This document shows positions 1 through 8,709 of a DNA stretch of 47,937 bases, in pieces. A program made the position numbers and the translations under genes. The notes below the pieces were generated by a model. It had not been told where the DNA came from and did no database searches. It saw nothing but the letters and a program-made list of their open reading frames with translations. How positions within the stretch are numbered: position 1 is the stretch's first letter; the number at the start of each line of letters is the position of its first letter. This DNA is from Verrucomicrobiota bacterium. Lineage in GTDB: Bacteria; Verrucomicrobiota; Verrucomicrobiia; Verrucomicrobiales; DEV007. The stretch spans positions 1 through 47,937 of the forward strand of contig CAUJIH010000023.1 in the NCBI GenBank assembly GCA_963205275.1, read 5' to 3'.

Positions 1-109
1 CTAAACGTGCAAATTTCTCATCGTAACGCTCTTTGAGTCAAAAATTTAGCCCTCGGATCCCCAGCTTCTCAGAATGGAGTTTCAGCGTTTTAAACAGGTG
101 CGTAGGCCC

Positions 110-305
110 CAAAATCTCACGGAAGTTTGGACACCGTTGTCAATCTTGGGAATAAGCTTGCTCATGTGGGTAGTTGATGCTCCGTAACTCGATCCTCGCC
201 CGAGTTGTTCTGATTCTTCCATTCAGTCTCAAGAGCAACACGACTTTTGTAGCAATCTACCTGATGAATTGAGGGAATGCACTGACTGGCATCGTTATGG
301 AATAG
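110..305 (-). pseudogene. Remnant of a BglII-like type II restriction endonuclease
   Basis: No intact frame exists in the first 358 bases, but two overlapping minus-strand frames carry recognisable pieces. Frame one (293 down to 162) reads through HQVDCYKSRVALETEW, with the D-x8-E-x-E spacing of a BglII-type catalytic centre (BglII itself uses Asp, Glu and Gln at this spacing). Frame two (186 down to 133) reads YGASTTHMSKLIPKIDNG, which resembles the conserved segment before the Gly-rich GGCP motif of this family. The two pieces lie in different frames. The 60 or so residues that normally separate them are reduced to about a dozen, and the N-terminal half is absent upstream, where the short-chain dehydrogenase gene ends. 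I read this as a truncated, frameshifted remnant. The family match is from memory of its motifs, not from a search. No methyltransferase partner is in the window. Confidence 0.6.
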
Positions 306-330
306 GGATCGTCAGAAGATTATGACGAGG

Positions 331-356
331 AAATTCGCTTTCTCAACGAAGAAAGC
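331..356 (-). terminator. Hairpin just after the SDR stop codon, likely terminator
   Basis: A perfect 7-bp stem (GCTTTCT/AGAAAGC, 337-343 with 350-356) with a 6-base loop starts 3 bases after the SDR stop codon on the minus strand. It is followed by GAATTT, a weak U-tract. The position fits a transcription terminator for the sialidase-sulfatase-SDR row, but the poor U-tract keeps confidence moderate. Confidence 0.4.
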
Positions 357-358
357 AC

Positions 359-1117
359 TCATCCTCGCCAGCCTCCGTTGATCTCGATGGTCTGTCCTGT
401 TACATAGGAGGCGAGCGGTGAGCAGAGGAAAAGGATCACGGTGGCGACTTCTTCAACGGTGCCAAAGCGCCCCAGCGGGACATTTTTGAGCATCTCTTCG
501 CGCACGGATTCGGGAATGGTTGCGGCCATGGATGTGTCGATGACTCCGGGCGCGACGCCATTGACCCGGATGCCGCGACGAGCCGCTTCCCGGCTGAGGA
601 CGCGCATCATAGCGAGCACTCCGGCCTTGGCTGCGGCGTAGTTGGCCTGACCATAGAAGCCCTGGATGGCTGCGATGCTGCCGAAACTGACGATGGCACC
701 GCCGTCGCGCATGATTTCCAGTCCGCTCTGGCAGCAGTGAAAGACGCCACTCAGGTTCACAGCGAGGACGGAATCCCATTCTTCATGACTCATTTTCGCA
801 ATCGTCCGGTCGCGGATGATGGCGGCGTTGTTGATGAGAAAATCGATGCCGCCACGCCACTCGCGGGCTTGCTCCATCATCGTCTTTACCTGTTCCGCTT
901 TCGACACATCGGCGGCGATGGCTCGGGCGCTGTCAGGACGCGAGGCGTTGAGCACAGCGACCAGAGCGTCTGCGTCCGCCTGGGTGGCGGGAGAGCTATA
1001 GTGATTCACGACAACATCGGCTCCGGCTCGATGAAAGGTGCGGGCGATGGCGGATCCGATGCCTTGAGAGGCACCAGTGACGAGAACGGTCTTACCGTTG
1101 AGATCGATGGGAATCAT
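359..1117 (-). CDS. SDR family oxidoreductase, FabG-like (3-oxoacyl-ACP reductase type)
   Basis: This is a 252-residue classical short-chain dehydrogenase/reductase, expected to be cytoplasmic and NAD(P)H-dependent. The N-terminal Rossmann motif TGASQGIG lies near residues 14-21, the NNAA motif near 97, and the catalytic Ser, Tyr and Lys are in SFGSIAAIQGFYGQANYAAA followed by K. The C-terminus has the usual TGQTIEINGGW ending. Length and motifs fit FabG-type 3-oxoacyl-ACP reductases, but many sugar and alcohol dehydrogenases look the same and no fatty-acid genes are nearby, so the substrate is open. It starts at ATG 1117, 38 bases after the sulfatase stop on the same strand, so co-transcription is likely. 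No Shine-Dalgarno motif is visible. Confidence 0.9.
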   Translation of the reverse strand: MIPIDLNGKTVLVTGASQGIGSAIARTFHRAGADVVVNHYSSPATQADADALVAVLNASRPDSARAIAADVSKAEQVKTMMEQAREWRGGIDFLINNAAIIRDRTIAKMSHEEWDSVLAVNLSGVFHCCQSGLEIMRDGGAIVSFGSIAAIQGFYGQANYAAAKAGVLAMMRVLSREAARRGIRVNGVAPGVIDTSMAATIPESVREEMLKNVPLGRFGTVEEVATVILFLCSPLASYVTGQTIEINGGWRG

Positions 1118-1155
1118 GGAAAGGCAAAATAGTCAGAGAATTCGTTGATGCCAGC

Positions 1156-2682
1156 TTATTTGGAATAATCCGCTCCCGTCAGACTGTTCAGAACGGAGTC
1201 CTGCCACGAGTGCATTTTCTGATCCAACGACTTCACCAGATCCGGATTCTTCGCCGCCAAATCGGTGGTTTCTCCGGGATCGGCTTCGAGATTGTAGAGT
1301 TCGCGAATTTCCTTACCGACTTTTTTGTCACGAAGAATGATCAGCTTGTAATCGCCGTCGATTACGGCTCGGGTGCCGGTGTAGTCTACTTTCGTAATCG
1401 GTAGTGGGAGACGAAAGTTCTTGAAATTGCGCGTGGCCAGCCCGTCGGGAGTCAGTTTCAGCAGAGGAGTCGTCCCCTTTTGCAGCTCTGGATCGATGTA
1501 GGGTTCTGGATTTTGCTTCACAAGGGCAGGGAGATTAAAGCTCCAGAAAAACAGGGGAGAGGGGCGTTGCGAGACTTGCTTTGACAAGAGCGGGACGAGA
1601 TCGATCCCGTCGAGTAGGCGATTCGGGACGGGCACGTCCATGATATCGGCGAGCGTCGGCAGGATGTCGCTGGTGCTGGCACGTAGCGTGACCGTAGTCG
1701 GTTCAGGAACGCGGGCAGGCCATTCGAAGACACCGGGTACGCGCACTCCGCCCTCATAGTGATCAGCTTTTTTTCCACGGTGCGGCGACTTGAGAAGGCC
1801 ATCGGCGGAGGTGCCATTGTCTCCACAGTAGAAGACGATGGTATTATCGCGCAGTCCGGAATCTTTCAGATGAGTTCGCAAGGTGCCGATGGCGCGATCC
1901 ATGGCGGTGATCTCGGCGTAGCGCTCGCGCAGGACCTCGCCTAGGGGACGCTCGACTTGGAGACCAGTTTCAGTTGAAGTCAGGCGCACCTTCCGATCAG
2001 CGTATTTCGCCGGGAGCGCATCATATAGGGCAAGATCCTCGGGCAGACCCTGATAAGGCTCGTGCGGGGAGCCGAACCAGAGCACGACAAAGAAGGGTTT
2101 TCCCTCGGCGTGAACTTTGTCAATGTAACGGATCGTTTCGTCCGCGAGGATGGCGGAACTCTCTCCTTTAAAGACTTCTGGCGCTTCCCCATTTCGGGAG
2201 AAGGTCGGATTGAGATCGAAAAAATTGTCGTGAGCGAGACTTTCGTCGAATCCCATCGCGAGTGGACTGACGGGAGAATCCTTTCGGACGGGACCGACGT
2301 GCCATTTGCCGAAATGCCCACATTGGTATCCCGCCTGCTTCGCTAGGTGTGCGATGGTGATTTCCTCTGGACGGAAAGACATGTTGGGGATGAAAGTACC
2401 CATGCGATTCGGATGCCGCCCGGTCAGAAAGCCCGCCCGAGTCGGGGAGCAGCTCGGATGAGTCGAGTAAAAATGCTCCAGCCGCACCCCAGTCGCTGCC
2501 ATCTCATCAAGGACGGGAGTCTTGAGATAAGGGTGGCCGTTGTAGCCCGTCTCCTCCCAGCCGTGATCATCGCCCATCATCAGGATGATGTTGGGTTGCG
2601 AATCGGCGGAGTGGCTGAATTCCCTCAGGAAAAGTGTCGTCGAGAGGACGACGAGAGCACAGAGGAGTGAATGCGGTTTCAT
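1156..2682 (-). CDS. Secreted formylglycine-dependent sulfatase (arylsulfatase family)
   Basis: This family hydrolyses sulfate esters, commonly on sulfated polysaccharides. A hydrophobic N-terminal segment (residues 4-19 from ATG 2682) is a likely signal peptide, followed by PNIILMMGDDHG, which carries the first metal-binding aspartates. The signature CSPTR near residue 78 is the Cys-type motif that an FGE enzyme converts to formylglycine. GKWHVGP and DNG(T) motifs follow, and a C-terminal ELYNLEADPGETTDLA segment is typical of S1 sulfatases. An upstream in-frame ATG at 2727 would overlap the preceding gene by 31 bases and bury the signal peptide, so 2682 is preferred; it lies 14 bases after the preceding stop. 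Substrate is unknown. The sialidase-like neighbour suggests a glycan-degrading unit. Confidence 0.93.
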   Translation of the reverse strand: MKPHSLLCALVVLSTTLFLREFSHSADSQPNIILMMGDDHGWEETGYNGHPYLKTPVLDEMAATGVRLEHFYSTHPSCSPTRAGFLTGRHPNRMGTFIPNMSFRPEEITIAHLAKQAGYQCGHFGKWHVGPVRKDSPVSPLAMGFDESLAHDNFFDLNPTFSRNGEAPEVFKGESSAILADETIRYIDKVHAEGKPFFVVLWFGSPHEPYQGLPEDLALYDALPAKYADRKVRLTSTETGLQVERPLGEVLRERYAEITAMDRAIGTLRTHLKDSGLRDNTIVFYCGDNGTSADGLLKSPHRGKKADHYEGGVRVPGVFEWPARVPEPTTVTLRASTSDILPTLADIMDVPVPNRLLDGIDLVPLLSKQVSQRPSPLFFWSFNLPALVKQNPEPYIDPELQKGTTPLLKLTPDGLATRNFKNFRLPLPITKVDYTGTRAVIDGDYKLIILRDKKVGKEIRELYNLEADPGETTDLAAKNPDLVKSLDQKMHSWQDSVLNSLTGADYSK

Positions 2683-2696
2683 CGGAAGAAGCCGAA

Positions 2697-3950
2697 TTAT
2701 TTGGCGAGTTGATTTGGACTTTTCCATTTGATTTTCGATACCCAGATCCGGTTGTTGGCACCCCGGGCGATCAGAGACGAAGGATCGGAGTATTTACGCC
2801 CCGGTGCCTGCATCCATTCGGCAGCGGTTACCCAGGTCTCGTTTTCATTGACATCGGTGACGCCGAAGTTTCCGAGTCGGGCGCCGTGCTCGGGCACCAG
2901 AATTTGCTCACTGGAGCGAATGACGCGCAGCGTTTCCGGATCGATGCGGGCGATGAAAAGCGGGGCGCGATGGCGGAAAACGTGGTCATTGTTCGCCCCG
3001 CGACGAGTATAGACCAGAAACAGAGCGTCCGAATGCGTGACCCAATGCTGTTGGGTATTGTAGTTCCCGAGATTTTCTCCGTCGTCAAAGCACCACGGGA
3101 TCGGGTCGGAGAAATGCAATCCGTCGTCCCCGACGCTCACGTAGCCGCTCTGGTCATTGCGCAAAGTTAGAAAAAATCGGCCTTTCCAGCGCGTCAGTGA
3201 GGGCTCGCCCAAGCCACGATCCACTGGCACAGTCAGCTCGCTGCCGTGTTTCAGATAGTGCATCTTTTCGCCATCGAAGGAGCAGTGAACCACCGTGACA
3301 GAGGTCTGCGTGGCACTTGGCTCCTTGTAATAAATCGGCAGCAGGATAGTGCCATCGTCGAGATCGAAGCGCTGGACGCAACCCGCTCCGGCGTTCACGA
3401 ATTTTGGCTCGTCCGGCATTTTCAGGGATTGCCAAGGCGACCAGTCATTCTTTTTCACATCGTAAACTGAGTATGGAGTCTCCCGAGGTCGCTCTTTCTT
3501 CACCGGGCCGTTTTCATAGATCACGGTGTGCCCCGTGCCGAGCAATGTCCCGCTAGCCCGGTGCCATCGGGGATAAAAGTCGCATACCGTGATCTCGAGA
3601 CCATCCTGCCCCTTCCAGGAAAAGGGCTGGCGAGCGAAATTTGGGTGTTCCACTGGTGTACTCCAAGTGGCCCCGAGATCGTCACTGCGCATCGTGTGAA
3701 TCCCAAAAAAGACATCTGATCCCCGGATATCGAGTTTTTGCAGCGTCATCACGACCAGAGGGAGATCGGATTCGTTCCCAGCCCTATGCGGTGGGATCGC
3801 TCCCGCCCGGGCATGAACCCAGCAGGTTTTGCCGTCGAAACCCTGCGTTGCCACCGTTTGCTCGATTTCATACAGAGGGTCACTTGCCTGCAACGAAATG
3901 GACGAGACAACACAAATCGGGAGAACTAAGGAAATCCAAGGCCTAATCAT
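2697..3950 (-). CDS. Secreted sialidase-like (BNR/Asp-box) protein
   Basis: About 417 residues from ATG 3950, beginning with a hydrophobic signal segment (ISLVLPICVVSSISLQA). An Asp-box motif, SDDLGATWSTP, lies near residue 90, and the all-beta, Trp-rich composition fits a sialidase-type six-bladed propeller. Proteins of this kind in Planctomycetes and Verrucomicrobia are annotated as exo-alpha-sialidases, although sialic acid as substrate is seldom shown. In-frame ATGs at 4007 and 3962 are possible, but the longer forms place charged residues before the signal peptide. It directly precedes the sulfatase on the same strand, so the two probably act on the same extracellular sulfated glycan. 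I did not identify the full sialidase catalytic triad. Confidence 0.75.
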   Translation of the reverse strand: MIRPWISLVLPICVVSSISLQASDPLYEIEQTVATQGFDGKTCWVHARAGAIPPHRAGNESDLPLVVMTLQKLDIRGSDVFFGIHTMRSDDLGATWSTPVEHPNFARQPFSWKGQDGLEITVCDFYPRWHRASGTLLGTGHTVIYENGPVKKERPRETPYSVYDVKKNDWSPWQSLKMPDEPKFVNAGAGCVQRFDLDDGTILLPIYYKEPSATQTSVTVVHCSFDGEKMHYLKHGSELTVPVDRGLGEPSLTRWKGRFFLTLRNDQSGYVSVGDDGLHFSDPIPWCFDDGENLGNYNTQQHWVTHSDALFLVYTRRGANNDHVFRHRAPLFIARIDPETLRVIRSSEQILVPEHGARLGNFGVTDVNENETWVTAAEWMQAPGRKYSDPSSLIARGANNRIWVSKIKWKSPNQLAK

Positions 3951-4081
3951 TATCCAGAGCATGAAAGCACGGAATTCGCTCAGTTTACCAGTCCTTTTCC
4001 TCCGCACACGCGTGATTTCCAGATGTGAAATTTTTTTCTGTTAAGTGTATTCTGCTTCTCAGTAGATTTACGCCTTTCCCC

Positions 4082-5806
4082 ATGCGCTTTCGTCTTCTTT
4101 TTCTGAGTCTCGCTTTGTTCACTGTCGAGCGATCTGTGCTTCCGCACTCCGCCTTTGCCTGGGGAGGGGGGCACGATGATGTAATGCGTGCGATTCTGAA
4201 GCGACTTCCCGTGGACTTGCGTGCGACTTTCACTCCGCAAATCGAGGATGCGGCAGTGCTGCGATCCAGTCATTATCCCGACAGCTTCGATCCATTTCTG
4301 ACGGAGGAGATCGGAGAGGTCGCGGTCGAGCGTCTGAACGCGAAGGGAATCAAAGTGCGCTATGGACTGCATTCGGAAAAAGGGATCGTGGCGTCCTTTA
4401 TCGAGATCATGGAGGCGCTGAAGGAGGAAAATCCAGCTCACTTGGCACACTGGATCGCTTCCTACTCCCACAGTGTCGCCGACATGGCCGCATGCAATCA
4501 CGATCCGCTGGTGCATACCGCCACCTATGGCTGGGCGGATTGGGATTTGAAGCTTCCCAAGGGTAGTGGTACGTTTTCCGAGGTCGCTGCTCTGCTCGAT
4601 CTCTCGTGGTCCGCCCGCAATACGGCGGGCGGTGATCAGGTGTTCGATCAGACGGTGGATCGCTTTCTTCTCCCCGATGATGGACGCGATGCTACGGCGG
4701 CGCTGACAGAGATGATGCTCTACGGCCAAGAAGGTGCCGCGTTCTGTAACTCTCGCGGTGTACCGATTCTCAAAGGGGCGGCTGCATGGGTGGAGACGAA
4801 GGACGACGCTGGCCGCACAGAATTGTGGAAGCAAATCGGTGAACTCGGAGCCTGGGCGGTGGCCCGGACTCTCCGGGATCTAGCGGTAGCGCAACGATTC
4901 GTGAAAGCCGGAATCGCACCCGCCATCACGCCGGAGATCCAGTCCGCCTATGAAGCAGGCGTCGCAAAAATTATCTCGGAGCGCCAATTGAATGAAGAGG
5001 CCCTCTTCGAACCGGTCTATCGCCCGCTCGATCAGGCGGAGAACGGAGCCATCGGGGTCGTCTGTGAGCCAACTTGGGCGATGAATGGAGCGATGCTGGG
5101 ATTCTCCAGTCGAGTGACTTCTGTCGCAATTCTGCGCAGTCTGGAGCAGCGGGGCCGATCTGTCGTCAGTCTCGATCTTCGTGATATGCTCAGCCAGGGT
5201 TTTCCGGTGGGTGATCAAATTCCTCTGGTGATCGTAGTCGCGAGTCAGTTCGCGAACTATCACACTCTCAACACGAAAGACTTCGATAGGCATCTCGCCG
5301 ATTACCTGAAATCCGGGGGCCGTGTTCTCTGGGTAGGAGGGGCCGCTCGTCCTCCGGCAACGGCGCTGGCCTCATTGAGCGAATCTCTAATCAAGCGCTC
5401 CCCGACGGTGAAACTGCCGGTCGGAGACGCCGATTTCCTCAGTTCATCTCTCAAATTACTCTCTCAGAACGACCGCAGCCAGAAAGGGACAAGCTGGAGA
5501 ATCGCTCATCCCGCGATGACTGCCGCCGGATGGCAACGACCGCTGTGCGCCTATGAATTCAATGTGAAACCAGATTCTCCTGTCGAGCCTCTGATGATTC
5601 TCCGCACTGGAGAGAAAGAGCGTGTCGTCGGAGCGATCCTGCGTGACGGCTCCGCTGCCTGCGTGCCAATTTATGCACTAACCCCCTATTTGCTGGAAGG
5701 GACGGATCACATCGCCTCCGCATCAGAGCCTTCGCTCGATGAAGCCTGCGAGGAGATTCTCGATTCACTCATCACCCGGCTTTCGGTCGATCGGAGGGGG
5801 CGGTGA
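4082..5806 (+). CDS. Secreted protein with phospholipase C/S1-P1 nuclease-like N-terminal domain
   Basis: 574 residues from ATG 4082. A signal peptide ends at HSAFA, so the mature protein would start WGGGHDDVM, as in zinc phospholipase C and S1/P1 nucleases, whose N-terminal Trp is a zinc ligand. Other candidate ligands follow in order: HYPDSFD, then HWIASYSHSVADMAACNHDP with several His and Asp residues. The C-terminal 250 residues are different. They contain alternating hydrophobic strands and glycines (PLVIVVASQFANYHTLN, GGRVLWVGGAARPPA) suggestive of a Rossmann-like or glutamine-amidotransferase-like fold with no catalytic residues I can name. The 3' end overlaps the convergent neighbour by 42 bases. 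An in-frame ATG at 4025 would add 19 residues before the signal peptide and is less likely. Enzymatic role is inference. Confidence 0.65.
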   Translation: MRFRLLFLSLALFTVERSVLPHSAFAWGGGHDDVMRAILKRLPVDLRATFTPQIEDAAVLRSSHYPDSFDPFLTEEIGEVAVERLNAKGIKVRYGLHSEKGIVASFIEIMEALKEENPAHLAHWIASYSHSVADMAACNHDPLVHTATYGWADWDLKLPKGSGTFSEVAALLDLSWSARNTAGGDQVFDQTVDRFLLPDDGRDATAALTEMMLYGQEGAAFCNSRGVPILKGAAAWVETKDDAGRTELWKQIGELGAWAVARTLRDLAVAQRFVKAGIAPAITPEIQSAYEAGVAKIISERQLNEEALFEPVYRPLDQAENGAIGVVCEPTWAMNGAMLGFSSRVTSVAILRSLEQRGRSVVSLDLRDMLSQGFPVGDQIPLVIVVASQFANYHTLNTKDFDRHLADYLKSGGRVLWVGGAARPPATALASLSESLIKRSPTVKLPVGDADFLSSSLKLLSQNDRSQKGTSWRIAHPAMTAAGWQRPLCAYEFNVKPDSPVEPLMILRTGEKERVVGAILRDGSAACVPIYALTPYLLEGTDHIASASEPSLDEACEEILDSLITRLSVDRRGR

Positions 5807-7225
5807 TTCGGAGTGTTTCCTCTGCGCCGGAGACAGGCGTGGATCATCGAGATCGAGTCGATAGAGAATTTGATTATAATCGTAACGCGGCGTTTGTCGG
5901 GGCTCGGGAGAAAAGGTGTGCGTGTAGGTGCCTTCGAAGAGGAGAAAAGGTGCATTTTCCGGGAGTAGCTCCGGATGCTGGAGCGGATTGTAGAAGGTGA
6001 GCTTGCGATGACTCAGGATCTTCACAGCTGTCCCCCATGGCCCGAGAGGTGAATCGGCTTCGGCATACCAGAGTTCGCCGAGCTTAGAGGGGGCACCGCC
6101 AATCTGACACAAAATCACGGTCCAACGCTTGCGATATGGACTCCAAGCGATGGAACCGCGATGGACTTTTACTTCCTTTCCCTCAGCGTCTAGCAAGAAC
6201 TCCGGAGCAGAGATTGCCTCCCATTGAGTCGAATCGAGCCAAGCTTCATAGCTCGCTGGCACTTTCATGCGCGGAAATGGATCGCCCAGCAGCAGCCAGC
6301 GTCGTCCCTCTGGGTCTGCGGGATCAATCCACAGAGTGGGATGACCTTCCGGTAGCAAAACAGGCTTCGACCTTCCACTCTCGCGATCCCAGAGAATCGC
6401 ACCCGGGAGAAAGTTTTCGGTTTGCTCATTCCACTCGCAAAGTCCGATGCGATAAGCTGTCAGTGGAGCCTCAATTTTTGCATAGCTGGCGACGAGGTGT
6501 TCCCTGCCGTCATGATCGGGCAGACTGACAAGGGCCGTGAGCCAGGTGGGACCGGGATCTTTGGGGAAAAGATTCGCCACGTTTCTCGGGCGATCTTCTG
6601 CGTCGCGAAAGTAGTCGAAACGAAGCCGCAAGGGCGGTTGAAAGCTCTCCAGCGGCTTCAATGGCGTGGTGGCGCTGGGCATATGAAAGAGTCCCAACGG
6701 GTACCGCGACAACAGCGTATCGCCCCAGAGCCAATGCAAGCGCCCTTGATACGAAATGCAATACGCACTATCCGAGCCGAGCGTTCCACCCTCCTTCCAA
6801 TCGAGAAAACTGCCTGTCTTTTGACTCTCTCCGAAGAGGCCCGCTCCGGTGAGTCGTCCGAATCGCTGAGCGAGGATCGTTCGATGCACTGTGATCTGCT
6901 CTTCCCCACCTGGACGAGGGCGAAAGCGGAAGCCTCGATAGCCGAATCCATCCGGTAAGCGCTCGTATCCATCGGCTTCGACGCTCAGCCAGACTTCCTG
7001 TCCCATCAGCTCTGGCAAGTCGAACGCGACGACGCCAGCATTATCGGTGTAAAAGGAGACCTGATTCACCGTGCGCAGCTCGACTAGCGGCACGGGCCAG
7101 CCATTCTCTGCATCGACCACTCGAATCCGACAGGGTTCGACGGCCTCAAGCGACGTCCGATACCCTATCAGCACCAAAATTCCGAGACTGAACAGGGTTA
7201 GGGCTCGGATCAAAGAGGGTTTCAT
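5765..7225 (-). CDS. Secreted DUF4185-like beta-propeller protein
   Basis: 486 residues with an N-terminal hydrophobic export signal (LTLFSLGILVLIGY). Residues 30-110 look like a carboxypeptidase-regulatory-type beta-sandwich (RIRVVDAENGWPVPLVELRT, FYTDNAGVVAFDLPE). The remainder resembles the DUF4185/glycoside-hydrolase-43-like five-bladed propeller: LHWLWGDTLL near residue 170, WSPYRKRWTV and FYNPLQHPELL near 370-430. Function is unknown; the fold is shared with glycan-binding and glycan-cleaving proteins. It is the last gene of a minus-strand row with the DUF1501 gene 39 bases upstream, which suggests secretion and use with that cluster. Its last 14 codons overlap the convergent plus-strand gene, and the C-terminal tail is proline- and charge-rich. 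Confidence 0.6.
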   Translation of the reverse strand: MKPSLIRALTLFSLGILVLIGYRTSLEAVEPCRIRVVDAENGWPVPLVELRTVNQVSFYTDNAGVVAFDLPELMGQEVWLSVEADGYERLPDGFGYRGFRFRPRPGGEEQITVHRTILAQRFGRLTGAGLFGESQKTGSFLDWKEGGTLGSDSAYCISYQGRLHWLWGDTLLSRYPLGLFHMPSATTPLKPLESFQPPLRLRFDYFRDAEDRPRNVANLFPKDPGPTWLTALVSLPDHDGREHLVASYAKIEAPLTAYRIGLCEWNEQTENFLPGAILWDRESGRSKPVLLPEGHPTLWIDPADPEGRRWLLLGDPFPRMKVPASYEAWLDSTQWEAISAPEFLLDAEGKEVKVHRGSIAWSPYRKRWTVILCQIGGAPSKLGELWYAEADSPLGPWGTAVKILSHRKLTFYNPLQHPELLPENAPFLLFEGTYTHTFSPEPRQTPRYDYNQILYRLDLDDPRLSPAQRKHSESPPPPIDRKPGDE

Positions 7226-7264
7226 GCGACTGAAAGCTCAACCGTTTCGAGCAGGTGCAATCTC

Positions 7265-8686
7265 TCAGACGAGAATTTCCTTCGCGACCTGCCCACCATT
7301 GTCGGTCAGCCGAAATTCTTGACCTCCGTAGGTGTAAATGAGTCGTGTGTGGTCTAGCCCTAACAAGTGCAGGACGGTGGCATGCCAGTCCCGAATGTGC
7401 ATGGGATTGTCCACCGCTTCGTACCCGATCTCGTCAGTCGCGCCATAATTGATTCCGCCTTTGACTCCGCCTCCGGCCATCCAGAGAGAAAAGCCCCTAT
7501 GATTGTGATCGCGGCCATCGAGTCCAGGGGCGTAGGGAGTGCGTCCAAATTCACCTCCCCAGATCACCAGCGTGTCTTCTAGCATTCCACGCCGCTTCAG
7601 ATCAGTGATCAGAGCGCCCGTCGCCTGATCGATGGCGGCACAACTTTTCGGCAAATTTTGTGAAATCAGCGTGTGATGATCCCAATCCAGAGGCGAGGCG
7701 ACTTCGACGAATCGCACCCCACTCTCTACCAAACGTCGAGCGAGAATACACTGACGGGCAAAGCGATCATCCCTCCCCTGCCCTACACCATAAAGATCGA
7801 GCGTCTCCTGCGGTTCTGCTTCGATGTCGAGGACGTCCGGCACCTCCGTCTGCATACGAAAGGCGAGTTCGAAGCTCTCGATCATTCCTTCGACCTCCGG
7901 CTGATGTGGCTCCCTCGCTAGACGGGCTTCATTCATCTCGCGGATCAGATCGAGCTGCCGGCGCTGCTGCGCACTGCTACGAGAGGAATTCTCCAGATTG
8001 CTGATCCCGGAATCGGGCAGGTCGGAGTTCTTGAAAAACAGCGAATACAGCCCCGGAAGCTGCCCCGTCCCTAACCGCGTCCCTTGGCAAACACTCGGGA
8101 GAAAGGCATTGCCATAATTGCGTGATCCGCCATCACCAGCGGGAGGATTCAAGGTAATAAAACCGGGCAAATTCTCGTTCTCACTCCCCAGTCCGTAGAG
8201 TGTCCAAGCTCCGAGTGAAGGACGGACGAACTGAAAGCTGCCGGTGTGCATTTGCACGACAGCAGGCGCGTGATTCGGCACATCGGTATGCATGGAATTG
8301 ATCACACAGAGATCGTCAGCGTGCTCTCCGATTCGTGGCAACAGGCTGGTCATGTGCAGACCAGATTCGCCATAGCGACGGAAGGGATGCACGGGTCCGA
8401 GAAGATTCGCTCCCTGCGCATTGGTCCCTCGCGTTGATGGCTTGCCAGAGTAGCGTTCCAGATCCGGCTTGTAATCGAGTAAATCGACGTGGGAAGGACC
8501 ACCCCGCATCGTCAGCACAATCACTCTGCGCGCTCGGGCCGGAAAGTGAGTTCTAACTTTTGGCGCACTTAGGGAAGTAGCAGCTTCAACATCTCGTGCC
8601 GCCAGAGCAGAGAATGCGAGCCAGCCGAGACCGAGCGAAGATCGCTTCAGAAGCGCACGGCGAGAGAGACTGGGCGTAGAATCCAT
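7265..8686 (-). CDS. Tat-exported DUF1501 domain protein
   Basis: 473 residues opening with SLSRRALLKRSSLGLGWLAF, a twin-arginine signal. The body matches the DUF1501 family, which is expanded in Planctomycetes and Verrucomicrobia and distantly related to alkaline phosphatases and sulfatases. Motifs seen are VIVLTMRGGPSHVDLLDYKP near residue 55, GEFGRTPY near 375 and HWDH-like WDHH near 330. Family members are usually encoded next to DUF1549/DUF1553 proteins, exactly as here, with 23 bases between the two genes. The accepted view is that the pair works together in extracytoplasmic polymer degradation, but no activity is established. The start at ATG 8686 is supported by the position of the Tat motif. 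No Shine-Dalgarno motif is visible. Confidence 0.9.
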   Translation of the reverse strand: MDSTPSLSRRALLKRSSLGLGWLAFSALAARDVEAATSLSAPKVRTHFPARARRVIVLTMRGGPSHVDLLDYKPDLERYSGKPSTRGTNAQGANLLGPVHPFRRYGESGLHMTSLLPRIGEHADDLCVINSMHTDVPNHAPAVVQMHTGSFQFVRPSLGAWTLYGLGSENENLPGFITLNPPAGDGGSRNYGNAFLPSVCQGTRLGTGQLPGLYSLFFKNSDLPDSGISNLENSSRSSAQQRRQLDLIREMNEARLAREPHQPEVEGMIESFELAFRMQTEVPDVLDIEAEPQETLDLYGVGQGRDDRFARQCILARRLVESGVRFVEVASPLDWDHHTLISQNLPKSCAAIDQATGALITDLKRRGMLEDTLVIWGGEFGRTPYAPGLDGRDHNHRGFSLWMAGGGVKGGINYGATDEIGYEAVDNPMHIRDWHATVLHLLGLDHTRLIYTYGGQEFRLTDNGGQVAKEILV

Positions 8687-8709
8687 GAGGAGAAAAAGAA
8701 GGAATACAC

